DNA of 64,000 bases from Macrostomum hystrix (taxonomy: Eukaryota > Platyhelminthes > Macrostomidae), in NCBI GenBank assembly GCA_950097015.1, contig CATNEN010000032.1:744001-808000 (forward strand), given 5' to 3'. Below are positions 49,844 to 60,500 of this stretch, in pieces (position 1 is the stretch's first letter; the number at the start of each line of letters is the position of its first letter). The position numbers and the translations under genes are program-made. The notes beneath the pieces were generated by a model. The model was not told the origin of the DNA. It saw only the letters and a program-made list of their open reading frames with translations, and did not search any database.

Positions 49844-50890
49844 TTACGCCTTAAAATTTGCAATTAAGGCAGCCCGCCTTTGAGCTCTCTGATGATTATT
49901 AACCGGCGCAACACCAATGACGTGCTCTTCTTGGCCAATGACGTATTCCTCGATGATGGCGTCGTCGACCGCTCCTTCGAGAGCGATGCAGAAGTTATGA
50001 ATAGTGACACAAGCCTTTACCACCTGAGCAGCCGCCTCTGGACCAACGACTCGCAACATGCGCAGACAAGGGAAGCGGAGTTTTAGTAGTCCAATACTGC
50101 GCTCCACCAGAGACCGGGTCACCCTGAGAGCTCTGTTGAAGGCCCTGGTCGCAGCAGGAAGGTTGTCACCGAGAACTGGGGTAATAAGCCAATCCATGCA
50201 AGGATAGATTGAATCACCCAAAATAACGGCCCCTGGGAAAGGGCGAGAGCCATTGTCCTCGAAAGCAGTGTAGAGACTACTGTTGCGCAGCACCCGCGCA
50301 TCGTTGACGCTGCCAGGCCATGAGGCGTTGCACGCTTGGAAGTGGTGCTGCGGACCAGCAACAAGCATGACGTTTAAAGAATGGTTCCCTTTGCGGTCCA
50401 CGAACTGCTCCTCGTTAAGTCTCGGAGAAGCGATCTGCACCAATGTTCCGTCGATAATGCCACAGACTGATGGCATTGCGGCAATGTCAAAAAAGTCCCT
50501 GCACATCGACAGCGACTCATTTTGGTTCGGCCAGCACACGAACTCTTGAAAAAGTTGCTCATTCACAACCCGCGTGACTTTGCGAACGACTTGACAGACG
50601 GTAGCTTCGGATGGTCCGTGCGCATCTCTTAGCAAATGATAGAAGCCATTGGTGGCGTAATAACGAAGTGTTGTTAGAAGCTGTTCTTTTGGGGACAGTG
50701 CACAGTTTTGCCTGCTTGCCTGTGCCAATTGTGCTCCTATTCGCTGCAGCAGCGCCTCCGCAGTAGCGGGATTTACCCGAAAGCGTTGCCTAAAATCTGC
50801 GTTGACGAGGAAGTTCTTCCTTTCGAGGAAAACACGAGGCGATCGGCGTCGTTCAGCATTTAGCATCCCATGGACGTGTAGAAAATCCAT
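49844..50890 (-). CDS. PIF/Harbinger nuclease (HARBI1-like), intact
   Basis: ATG 50890, 348 residues, no breaks. Residues 60-105 hold the helix-turn-helix (L-S-P-K-E-Q-L-L-T-T-L-R-Y-Y-A-T). The catalytic triad is visible: D147 in C-G-I-I-D-G-T-L, D226 in V-I-L-G-D-S-I-Y-P, and E263 in S-L-V-E-R-S-I-G-L-L-K. The R-K-G-N-H-S-L-N-V-M motif at 167-175 is also standard. It cuts and pastes the element in a DDE-dependent way together with the Myb-like protein. Length and motifs match active family members. The dead copy at 18606-19345 is clearly related. Confidence 0.92.
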   Translation of the reverse strand: MDFLHVHGMLNAERRRSPRVFLERKNFLVNADFRQRFRVNPATAEALLQRIGAQLAQASRQNCALSPKEQLLTTLRYYATNGFYHLLRDAHGPSEATVCQVVRKVTRVVNEQLFQEFVCWPNQNESLSMCRDFFDIAAMPSVCGIIDGTLVQIASPRLNEEQFVDRKGNHSLNVMLVAGPQHHFQACNASWPGSVNDARVLRNSSLYTAFEDNGSRPFPGAVILGDSIYPCMDWLITPVLGDNLPAATRAFNRALRVTRSLVERSIGLLKLRFPCLRMLRVVGPEAAAQVVKACVTIHNFCIALEGAVDDAIIEEYVIGQEEHVIGVAPVNNHQRAQRRAALIANFKA

Positions 50891-51108
50891 GTCGGACCTG
50901 GATAGCAGTCAACTGATAAATTATCTATGTTAACCAGCAGTCTGAAAGCTTTATAAAATCGATTTCGGTCTCTTGTTTTACATTTCAGACCATAGACCAT
51001 AGATTTTTTATCCTGGCTGGATAGCTGTGTGTTTATAAAACCTTCACATGTCTTTTAACTGTTACCCACGGCTAAAAATCGGTTATCTATGTTTTATAAA
51101 ATTGGCCC
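50891..51108. repeat. Harbinger right terminal region
   Basis: Carries the right inverted repeat (reverse complement GGGCCAATTTTATAAAAC). The word TTTTATAAAA recurs just inside it at 51036-51043 and 50951-50957. Confidence 0.65.
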
Positions 51109-51127
51109 CTGCTGAAAGCTGCAGCCC

Positions 51128-51516
51128 ATGGAGGAAAGAATAGAATGGAGTGCCAATCTGAGCCGCTTATTTTTGTTTCGCTCGATCTTCACTTTTAACA
51201 TCCCGTCCCCCCCGTTCCTTCCTATTGGCTTGTGACTGCCATAGACGAACTCGTTTTCGCCCCCCTCTGAAAGTAATATCGTGGACTATGTAACTATAAT
51301 GCCAGTGGAAACCGCATGTAAGGCTTTGAGCAAAAGATTCATTCTGCGTCCCTCTGTATGTTAGGTCAAGTCATAAGATTAAATCTAAATCCTGTCAATG
51401 ATACAATACGGTGCAGATACGGTATATTTTACAGTGTATATACAAGTCGTTCCGTACAACGAAAACAATTGAGCCAACCGGCTCAGATTGGCACTCCATT
51501 CTATTCTTTCCTCCAT
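51128..51516. mobile_element. Mutator-like inverted-repeat element, copy 2
   Basis: 389 bp with ATGGAGGAAAG at one end and CTTTCCTCCAT at the other. It is flanked by GCTGCAGCCC (51118-51127) and GCTGCAACCA (51517-51526), eight of ten bases identical. The left 320 bases follow copy 1 (17500-18264) closely. The central part and most of the right inverted arm of copy 1 are missing. Confidence 0.8.
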
Positions 51517-51526
51517 GCTGCAACCA

Positions 51527-53960
51527 CAGATACTATAATAACTAGATAGGTCACTCAACACATATACTTGCAAGCTACTTTCAATTCAGTAGAAATATAG
51601 ACATTTTTGTATTTTTGGTTTTATTTATAAAATATGCAACGTTTTAAAAGGAAAATGCTGCTGCAACAAAAGGCATGTGAATTAACGAAAAATGTTATGG
51701 TTTATTGAAAAGAGTAACAAAAGAGCAAAGCAACAAAGAAAGTTACAACCACAGAACTTACTTGTGACACAGACACAAATTATTTCTTCCTTTCAGGCAA
51801 ATATATTCAAAATATTTGTCAGCAAAATAAAGGTAACATAATTTCAGTTAAGTCTATTTAAAGCAATTCATAATTTTTATTTTAGAGCTCATTTATAATT
51901 CTCTACAACACATTTATTTTCTTGATCATTAATCATTTCATCCAGCAAGTTTATTTAAACGCTAACCCTCGCAACGTCACAACGCCTTAATAACGTGAAT
52001 CACTTTCTGTCAAATTTACCTGTATTAATTTCGATAGTCATTTGTGATATAATGCAGACAATTTGTTTTTAGGTATTCGTAATTAAATATGAATATGAAT
52101 ATAAATAGGAAAACTAGGTAAGAAAAACATCATGTCACGAATTGGCACAAAGACAAGGGTGTGTTTTCGTGATTAACCAATCTCATCTGTATCAAGAGAA
52201 ACTTTCTATGACAGATTATGTTTTCATTATCTTCTAAATGTTTACGCATTATATACTTCCGTTTAAATAGTTCTGTTTCTTAGATCTAATACCTCTGTCA
52301 ACAACATTTTTTTACAGATTCTATATGTTTAATTGTTAAATGCTTCTTTTGCTGTCATGTATTTCAAATACATATACATAATACAAAATAACTTTAATAT
52401 GGACCAGCATTTACATTTGTTTATTGCCTTCAAAAAACACCGTAAATTATTTTGCTTTCTGGCGTACATTTTGCTATTAGATAAGGTCATACAAAATTGC
52501 ATATTTTTTTAAGTTTTCGTATATTAAACATAGTTGTCTTATTTTAGAAAAAGCTTTTATTATTGTTTTTTGTTATAACTAATAAAATGAAAAAATTTAA
52601 TGTAATTTTTTTCTGAGAAAAGCACATATAAGACATTGTCTAGAATAGGCATGCCGAAAGGTATTTGTCTATAACTATTTATATTTTTAGCAATCGTAGA
52701 AAGTGCGTTGACTAACTTTTTATATCGTTGGTTTTTTATCTTTTTTACACGTATCTCAATCGTGTAAATTTGAGATACGTATATCATTCTTTTATCTCTG
52801 GAAAATAGCATGTTAAAGTAAGTTTTGTTATAAACAAAATTCTTTTGGAATCACAAAGGAAATGTTTTTTATAAAAACTGTAGATTTAAATTTTTTATAA
52901 CTAACTAACCTGGAAATCAACAAGGAAAATGTAGCTTTGTTTGGAGCACATATAAAATACACTTAATATTTTATATACTCATAATAAACATTTAAATCTG
53001 AAACATTAACATTTCAACATTCTTCTAGTCTATTGTTACTAATTCTTTAAAATATGAAATAATCTTATATTTGACAGCACATGCCAAAGCCAATGCCAAA
53101 ACAAGCAACTTGGAAAAATCAAATAGAGAGATGTATCTTTTGTTTGTACTATGCTGAACACTTAGCTATTAACTTTGTAACAAATTTAGCAACTCGAATG
53201 TAGCAATATACTTCATTTTTGCAGTCTTGAAGTACTCGTATATCACCACCTAAATATACCTTCTCGTTTTACTCAGGTTCCAATACTAATGACCTGTTGA
53301 CCCAGCCTGATTTAACAGTGGATACTGAAGAGTCCCGCGGCTCGCTCTTGTCTACGCTGATAACATCTAAACCTTTAGCCACTAACCAAGGCTCTACTGC
53401 AACCAAGTCGATGTGAGAAACAACATATTAGCTGCACATGTGTCCAGACATTTCACCTGGGGTGTAGTAATAGGCCTACTCAACTAACGGAGACAGCAGC
53501 CAACGCAGCAGAATTCCAATGGCCAAAGGATGAACTAAATAACACTGATGGTTGATTTTCGTCTGTTCATTCATACACGTGCGCACAACGGATTCCGAAC
53601 AATTTTTGTATGTGTAAATATTTGACCCTAACCGATCCTTCATTCTACACGTGCTTATTTACTTTTAATTGCAGTAATTTTTGCCGTCTTTTACTTTTAC
53701 TGAATCTAAAAATTAATCCTATGTATGAAATTAGAACACCGGATGAGTCACGTTAACTGGGTGTTGACTAACTAGGACATAACTAGTCGTCTCTCTCCCT
53801 CCCTCCCTCTCTCCATGGCTCTGGGGTTAACAGATGCCTGTAAGTATTGAATTTTGCATGGTGTACTATTCACGCTATTAATCCTGTTTATCCTCTGTAT
53901 CCATGCCTATACATACATTCATGCATGGCACTGAAATTTCTACTGGCTTAGTAAGTATGC
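51527..53960. other. AT-rich stretch without genes
   Basis: About 2.4 kb, strongly AT-rich. The longest frames (for example 52560-52811 minus) are Lys/Ile/Asn-rich and have no domain signal. No repeats that I can align to other parts of the window. Confidence 0.5.
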
Positions 53961-54003
53961 CTAATGAGGCATTACAAAAGTGTTAATTGTCGATGAGCCA
54001 GAT

Positions 54004-55681
54004 TTAAACTGCGGCGCACTCAGGTGCACAAAAATTATTTTGCGGAAGGTCGGACTCAGATGCGATGCCGGCACACTGCCAGTGATACCAGACACCACAG
54101 CCATCGCACTGAACCCATTGCACTTTCCTGCCATCGGGACGAATGCAACTGGCATCGCCGCACAGTTCATCGGCTTCCTCAACTACCGGTGCTTTGCCGC
54201 GACGCCGACCTCGTCCACGGCCACTGCCTGAGCCAGTACCTGAGGCCGAAGTGCATGAACCAGTCTCTGCTTGTTTAGGTAGAGCTAGTGGCATCCACGC
54301 TTTCGCATTAAAGCACGGGCAGTCAACGACAGCGTTTGAGCACTGGCAGGCAATTTCCCGATGAATGATGCCAGCTCCTGACGTCCGGCACACTTGGTGT
54401 GCTTTTGCGATACCAGGCATTGCAGACAGCTCGATCATGTCAAGCACCATGGCAAACCGACCGATGTCCTCGGTTGTAACCTTGAATAGGGAGATGGTGC
54501 TCTCCTTGGCATGCGTTTCCATGGCCTTCATAATTTCGTCTGCCGAGGTAACCATCTTTAGTTCTCCACTGGAGATGAGCGAGTCACATGTTCGTTTGAT
54601 AGCGGCACCGACATCATCAGCTGCACTTTTTCCATGCCCAGCTTTCGTGTAAAGCCACTGCCAGCGTATCACGTTCATTTTCCGCGGCACTCGGTCCATA
54701 ATAAAAAGAGTCCTCCGGTTACGGTATTGACTAGATGGCGAGTCACTAACAAAGGTCACGCGCTGGGGCTTGCCGAAGGTTTGCTCAAGCCACTTTAACA
54801 CCGGGACCAAGTGTGCGGCGATGGCCTCCGCCCTCTTGCAATCGTCATCAGACAATGACGCGAAGGAGAACGCCCGTCCACCAGCCAAATACGCGACGCC
54901 TTGGTGAATCGTCACCTGATTCCTGTCGCCGAAGTGGGCCGACTGGGTCTCGCGGTGGTACTTTGCCGAGTAGTTCTCGGAGAAGTCCACGTGAAGCACC
55001 AGATGGCCCTCTTCTAGCGTCAGCTTCAGGTGATTTATTGCGCGAAGCTGATGGCGTTTGCGCATGAAGTGTGCACCATAACTGCGCAGATTCCGCAGGA
55101 GTGTCTGCACGGCCACATCACCTCCCACAGACTGCATCACGATCTCTATTCCGCTGGTGCTCTCTTTGGGTGTCCATTCGCCATACTTTACGTCCGGCTG
55201 GGTGGCGGCAACGTCAGTCAGAATGGGAGATTGGTCTCGGCAATCAGGACATTCGTTTTTAAGGCAGTCATATGACTGACGTCAGAAGCGAATCCTTGTC
55301 GTCGTTGTAGGCGATTAGGCGTGCAGTGCGCATCCCCTTGACCAGGAGGTCAAGGTTTTCGCACCTCAGACATAGGCATTGCTGCCTGTCCGCCAGTGTC
55401 GGTGTCACGACGTGCCCTGGTCTGAAGCGATAGAACGAGGAGCGGCTGATTTCGCACTCGGGATGATTCGATCGAAAATCATCGTACAGAAACTTCATGC
55501 TGTGTAGCAGAATACGTTTCTGTGTTCGTTCTCTGTCGCTTGGCACCGTCTCCTTCCTGCCGGCCGTCGCCCGCAAGTTGTCATCCTCACACAAGTAGCT
55601 CACAACAGCCTCCTCAACTAATCTCTCCTTCCTTGGTGGCGGGGGCATAAGGATTCTACGCGAGCAATGCAGCGTCTTCAT
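54004..55681 (-). pseudogene. DDE-like transposase with C-terminal PHD finger, frameshifted
   Basis: The N-terminal part (55681-55268) has S-R-S-S-F-Y-R-F-R-P and a C-L-C-L-R-C zinc-like motif. After a one-base shift near 55290 the frame continues as Y-D-C-L-K-N-E-C-P-D-C and on to 54004. Acidic motifs are L-V-L-H-V-D-F-S-E-N-Y, F-V-S-D-S-P-S-S-Q-Y-R-N and G-H-G-K-S-A-A-D-D. They resemble the catalytic blocks of uncharacterised transposase-like proteins found in many invertebrate genomes (Sola-like is one possibility; not established). The C-terminus is a PHD finger (V-Q-W-V-Q-C-D-G-C-G-V-W-Y-H-W-Q-C) after a Gly/Arg-rich linker. A PHD finger could read histone tails at targets. Confidence 0.68.
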
Positions 55682-56099
55682 TACCTCGGCTCGAATATTT
55701 TATCATAATTAAGCTTGCAGTCGTGAACTTTTATGGCAAATGCGCATGCGCGGAAAATTTAAAACTTCGCAAAAAATTAATTTGTGATTTTAAACAACGT
55801 AAGAATGCAGTAAAAACGCTATTTTTTCATTTTTTTCAAATGTTTAGAAAACTTTAAAAAAGATTGAATCCTCGCAGCACATTTTAAAACGATAAAGATA
55901 GTGAAAAAAATGTTGTTAATGCCTTCTCGGTACATAATTTTGAGAATGACCCTTCAACAAAAGCAGAACTGTATTGTGGAACAAGATTTATAACAAGAAA
56001 TTGCGGAAAACAACAGTGCCAAAGTACACCACAATGTGTAAGAGTTTTCCAGCTGATAGATCCTTGAGCACGGCTGAGGAGTCTGCAATCGACGTGTCA

Positions 56100-56580
56100 A
56101 TCGCCGACGATTGCCATTCGCGCAATGCACCGCGGTGAGTTTCTTTCTGCGGGTGTGTCGCGAACGAGCTTAACGGTGAACATCAGGCCGTCCAACTGAC
56201 GGCTCTGTCGAAATTGCGACAGTCGGCTTGTTTGGAAACCTGGCGCGTAATTGTTCCTTGATCTCCTCCAGAGTTAGAACACTGTTGTCGTCTAGCAGTT
56301 CGGAACACTACTGCGCCATCTCGATGTCAAATTTCGCATTTCTTCTTCCACCCATCGGTCTTTTCTCCCTCCTTCCGGAACGCACAATTGAGTATGCCGT
56401 AGTTCTATTGATATTTAGCAGCCCCGCCAGATGGACGAAGTCTTCGCTGTTTGCGTGTACATCCAACAGACGGGCTCTATCCTCATTCGAAATCGTATTA
56501 TAGCGTACACGATCCTCCGCATCGTCTTCCTCTTCCACACTGTCGTGCTCCTCTTCGTCCATATGATCAGCCATTGGCAC
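56100..56580 (-). pseudogene. Tc1/IS630-like transposase N-terminal half
   Basis: Starts at ATG near 56580 with an acidic leader. A helix-turn-helix follows (N-E-D-R-A-R-L-L-D-V-H, then L-A-G-L-L-N-I-N-R-T-T-A-Y-S-I-V), then the R-P-M-G-G-R-R-N motif and a second HTH region. After a stop, the reading continues in another frame to L-D-G-L-M-F-T-V-K-L-V and P-A-E-R-N-S-P (about 56120), the block just before the first catalytic Asp of IS630/Tc1 enzymes. The DDE domain is not present. Confidence 0.6.
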
Positions 56581-56699
56581 AGAGCAACAGTTAAACTTCG
56601 GCTTTCAAGGGATCTGCTTTTTGTTGAATTTGCTTGCAAGTCGTCTAATTTGAAAATCGTTCTTCGAGCTTGTTACCCCTTCTTGCCATAGACAAAACA

Positions 56700-56870
56700 C
56701 ACCCTGCCATGGCGTGTTGAACTTGAATGATGGCTGGCGAACTTGAACGATTGTTGTCTAAGTTGAATGGCGCGTCGACTGCGATTACCATAGACTGGCT
56801 AACTTGAATGAAACTTGGCTAAGCTGATTGGCAAAACGTTGAATTTGACCGGAAAAAGGTGTAGCATTGA
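56700..56870. repeat. Repeats upstream of Tc1-like fragment
   Basis: GAACTTGAATGATGGCTGGC, GAACTTGAACGATTG, TAAGTTGAATGGC, TAACTTGAATGAAACTTGGC and GTTGAATTTGACC recur in one direction, about 20-40 bases apart. They are comparable in style to 15600-15800 next to the other HTH fragment. Confidence 0.45.
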
Positions 56871-56953
56871 AATGAACCCCATTTTATTGGACTACAACTA
56901 GCATATTTGTAGGTCTACCTATGGGTATGGGGACTAATCCTAGAAAATTGTTA

Positions 56954-57196
56954 TTAAATGACTAAATTTCTATACTTGCAGCTAATAGTAACTTGTTTAC
57001 AGATTGTACTTACTGGTTTCAGAGCAATTTTCTCTTCCTCACTGATGTTAAGGTAAGGACTTTTGAATCCGATGACAGAATACCTCTCGCTGCCCTGCGC
57101 ATTTTCATAAACGAACAAAAAAAATTCCTTTGAATAGTCAGCAGGAAATTTGCTGCCAGCAGCTTTTGGTGCGTGTCTCAGACCGAATCGTGACAT
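56954..57196 (-). CDS. Candidate first exon, unknown gene
   Basis: ATG 57196 (M-S-R-F-G-L-R-H-A-P-K) opens 80 codons. A canonical donor (CCA|GTAAGT) lies near 57015, after A-L-K-P, so the coding exon probably ends there. The content (F-F-L-F-V-Y-E-N, Y-S-V-I-G-F-K-S-P) resembles the short strand-rich module at the start of the BEN protein at 35202-36209, but weakly. It may be the first exon of a transposon accessory gene. Confidence 0.35.
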   Translation of the reverse strand: MSRFGLRHAPKAAGSKFPADYSKEFFLFVYENAQGSERYSVIGFKSPYLNISEEEKIALKPVSTICKQVTISCKYRNLVI

Positions 57197-57577
57197 CCTG
57201 AATCCTTAATCTTGATTGTGCGGTAGGACTGTAGTAATAGCAATACTCTGGCAGAGCAAAGGCAAGATAGAATAAAATGATGCACAAAGTAAGTCGTGCA
57301 GTAGCGGAAGACTTTAGGGATCAAAGACAAAAAACATAAAACATGTAAGCAATTTTTCAACTTTGCTTTTGGAACAGTCGCCGCGAGGAACAAGGGAGAG
57401 CGACTTTTGAATTTGTCTTCATTTTTCGCCGCATATAACAAACTGGTTTGCTAACAAAATACACTGTTTAACGATTATTCACTTACGATATGTACCAAAT
57501 TGAACGCTTAAACATACTCTATAAGTAATTCTATTCGTAACCCTCTCCTTGCGTTTTTACACTCATCACTTAAATTA

Positions 57578-60500
57578 ACAGCAACAACAACAACAAAGAA
57601 CTGCTCCCGCCAGCCACACAGGGGCCAGAGAGGGGGAGAGCAGTCAGAGAGCGCGTTTCTGGGCCAACGATCTCAAAAAGTCACACCCGCTAGCTTGGTC
57701 CGGGGCGCCAGCATCACTCAGAAGCCGTTCAGGAAATCTCGCCGTTCGCCCTTGGCCTCGCCTGCGCGGTCCCTGCAGCTTGAGCAGCAGCACGTCGTGT
57801 AGTGGCTCAGGGCAGCGGGCCTCCGACCGGATGACGTGGCCAGCCAGTCGAAGTCGCCGCCCGCGCAGCAGGTCAGAAGGCCGCGTCAGGCGCGCCCTAG
57901 CGTAGAGCGCGGCAGTGGTCTCACTGCCTGGGCCGCTGCGCACCCCGAACGCCGCACGCAGCATAGCCGCATGCGCTGCGTCCAGCTGCCTCTCCAAAGC
58001 GTCCGTCAGGGTCCAGGTCTCGGCGTTATACAGCAAGACAGTCTCAACGACTGCCTGAAACAGCCGAGCCTTGAGCCCGTCGTCCAGGGCCTCAGATTGG
58101 AGTATGGGGCGCACTGAGCGGAGCGCGGCCCAGGCCAGTCCTCGTCGCCTCACCAGGTCGTCGGCAACGTCTGGCACGAGGCCGCCGAGGTACAAGAACT
58201 TCTGGCAGTGGGTAAGCCTGATTGCTTCTCCAGCAGCGTCTCGATAGTTGATCTCGGCAGGCAGGTCAGAGGGCACCGTGAAGACGACCGTCTTCCGCGC
58301 GTTCAGCATGAGGCCGACCCGCGATGCTGCCGCCGTAAGGCCATCTAGCAGCCGCTGAGCGCCTTCTGCCGTCGATGACAAAAGCGCGAGGTCATCCGCG
58401 TAGCCGAGAACGGAGAGCCGCTTCTCCGGGTGCCGCCGACTCGTGCGCCTTCTCAGCAGGAAGCCGTCGTCCGAGTTTGGCAGGCCGGTCCTCAGCACCC
58501 AGTCCAGTGCCAGCACAAACAGGAAAGGCGCCAGAGTGTCACCCTGCAGCACGCCTGACGACGTGCTGAAATGGTCCGACAGTCCATCTGGCATCATCAC
58601 CGAAGCGGTCGTATCCTGATACATCGCCATGATGGCGGAAATCAGTTGCTCCGGTACATTGTACGCGCGAAGCACGAGAGGCAGCGCGCCGCGGGCCAAC
58701 GAGTCGAAAGCCTTGAGGAAATCAATGAAGATCACCACGAGACTTGACTGATGGATGCGCGCCTCCTCGATGATGCGGCGGAGGGCAAGGATCTGCGTCA
58801 CTGTGCCACGATGTGGGCGGAACCCGTTCTGCTCAGGGCGCAGGAACTGGTCCAGCACGTGCTGTAACCGAGCTAGCAGCACGCGATTGAACAGCTTTGC
58901 GGCGCAGGACATGAGCGAAATCCCCCTGTGCTCCTCCTTCCGTGTCGTGCCTGGCTTCTTCGGAATCGCAACGATGTGCGCGGTTGTCCACTCTCGGGGC
59001 GCGGCACCTCCAGAGAGCACGCCGTTCATCACGCGGGCCACCTCAGTGGCGACCCTCGTGACTCGCAGTGCCTCCATAGGTACATCGTCTGGTCCAGGGG
59101 CGCGGCCTCCCGGCGCCCGTCGAGCAAACTGCACTACGTCGGTGCTGGTCACTGGCTGAGTGTCGAAAGCCTCCTGCTTCGGCAGCGCCGTCTCGGACGG
59201 CAGTGGCATCGCTTCTGGTAGAGGCGGCGGTGGCGCGTTGACGATATCGGCGAAGAAGTCACGCAGCTCATTTCTGCGTGCCTCTGGCGTGTCGCCTGCC
59301 AAATTCAGCGCCGTTTTCTTCTTGCGGCCAGTCAGGGCGTTGATTGTGGGCCAGACGAGCCGATTCCGTTGGTCAGGCCCTGCGGAGGTGACGCTTCGGA
59401 TGGCATCGTTGACAGCGGCTTGCTGCTGCTTGGCGTAGACGTCCGACAGTGTTTTCTCGGCCTCGGCCGTCGGCCGCCTGGTCCGTCGCAGCCTCTCGAC
59501 TGTCCGCCTCGCCTCCTGAACCTCCTTGTCATTTGCCCAGACCGGGAGGCAACGGGGTGCTGGTTTCATCAATGGCAGCGTTTTGCTAGCTGCCGTCGCT
59601 ATTGCCGTGCTGATGACAGAATAATTACCGGTGCTCGCAGACTCTCCCAGTGCAGTGGCAAACGCGTAGGCGAACCTGCTGCGGGTGTTGGGGTCTCGCA
59701 GAGCCCGATAGTAGCGGCGTGGGGGCCGCCTGGGCGGCCTGTAGAGCGGGTCCCGGATGCGAAGGTTGCAGAAAAGCAGGCGATGGTCGGATCGGATGGA
59801 CAGCAGGGCCATCGTGTCGCAGTCAGTGACTCGTCTGCGCTCGCGGTGGCGAACTAGAATGTGGCGAATGTGGTCGAGCTGGGCCCGGCGGATCGTGGCA
59901 TTTCGGCGCGCGTTCCGTTTCCTTCGCTTACAGCCGGCAAAGGTTGCCAACCGAAAAGCTGGCTTGCGGAAACGCGTGTTCGCCGACACCAGATCCTGCC
60001 GCGACATAAGGTCCGCCAACGCGAGAGAGTTGCCATTCTGGCGCGGGGACACGAATAGGGAGCGCTGGGACCTCTCCGCGACAGCGTTGAGATCTCCGAG
60101 CACCACCAGAGTATCCCGCGACGCGACCGACTCGAGCTGCTCCGACAGGAAATCAAAGAACTCCTGCGCTTCATGCTGATGGGCAGCTGTCGGTGCATAC
60201 GCGCAGAAAAGCCGGGCGTTACGGCCACGCAGCCTCACATCCACACGCAGCAGCCGAGGTGACACAGCGACACAGCAGACACTCTGCTGCAACCGTGGTC
60301 CGACCAGAGCGCCGACTCCTCCTCGTCCTCGACTGTCCGCTGAGGTGAAAAACAGGGTCCAGCCGGCACCGAGATCCTCACGTTGGAGGCCGTCCTGGGT
60401 CACAATTGAGACCTCTTGCAGCATTACAATGTCCAGCTGCAGGTCTGATGCCAGCTGCGCTAGCATTCCCCTCCTCCAAGCAGATTTTAGAGAGCGACAG

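Larger units (their letters stand above)
25896..51108. mobile_element. PIF/Harbinger transposon, split by a nested retroelement
   Basis: The left tip AGGCCAATTTTATAAAC (25896 on) and the reverse complement of the right tip, GGGCCAATTTTATAAAAC (51108 back), form an imperfect terminal inverted repeat. A second matching block (CCGTGG/ GCCGTGGG) follows within 60 bases. Removing 25969-48681 and one atgct copy leaves about 2.5 kb with two divergent intact genes. CTG flanks both tips (25893-25895 and 51109-51111), a possible 3-bp duplication, though not the TWA usual for this superfamily. Confidence 0.8.

Noticed and set aside
52560-52811. 83-codon minus ORF
   Set aside because: Lys/Ile/Asn-rich frame in AT-rich sequence; no domain and no homologue in the window.
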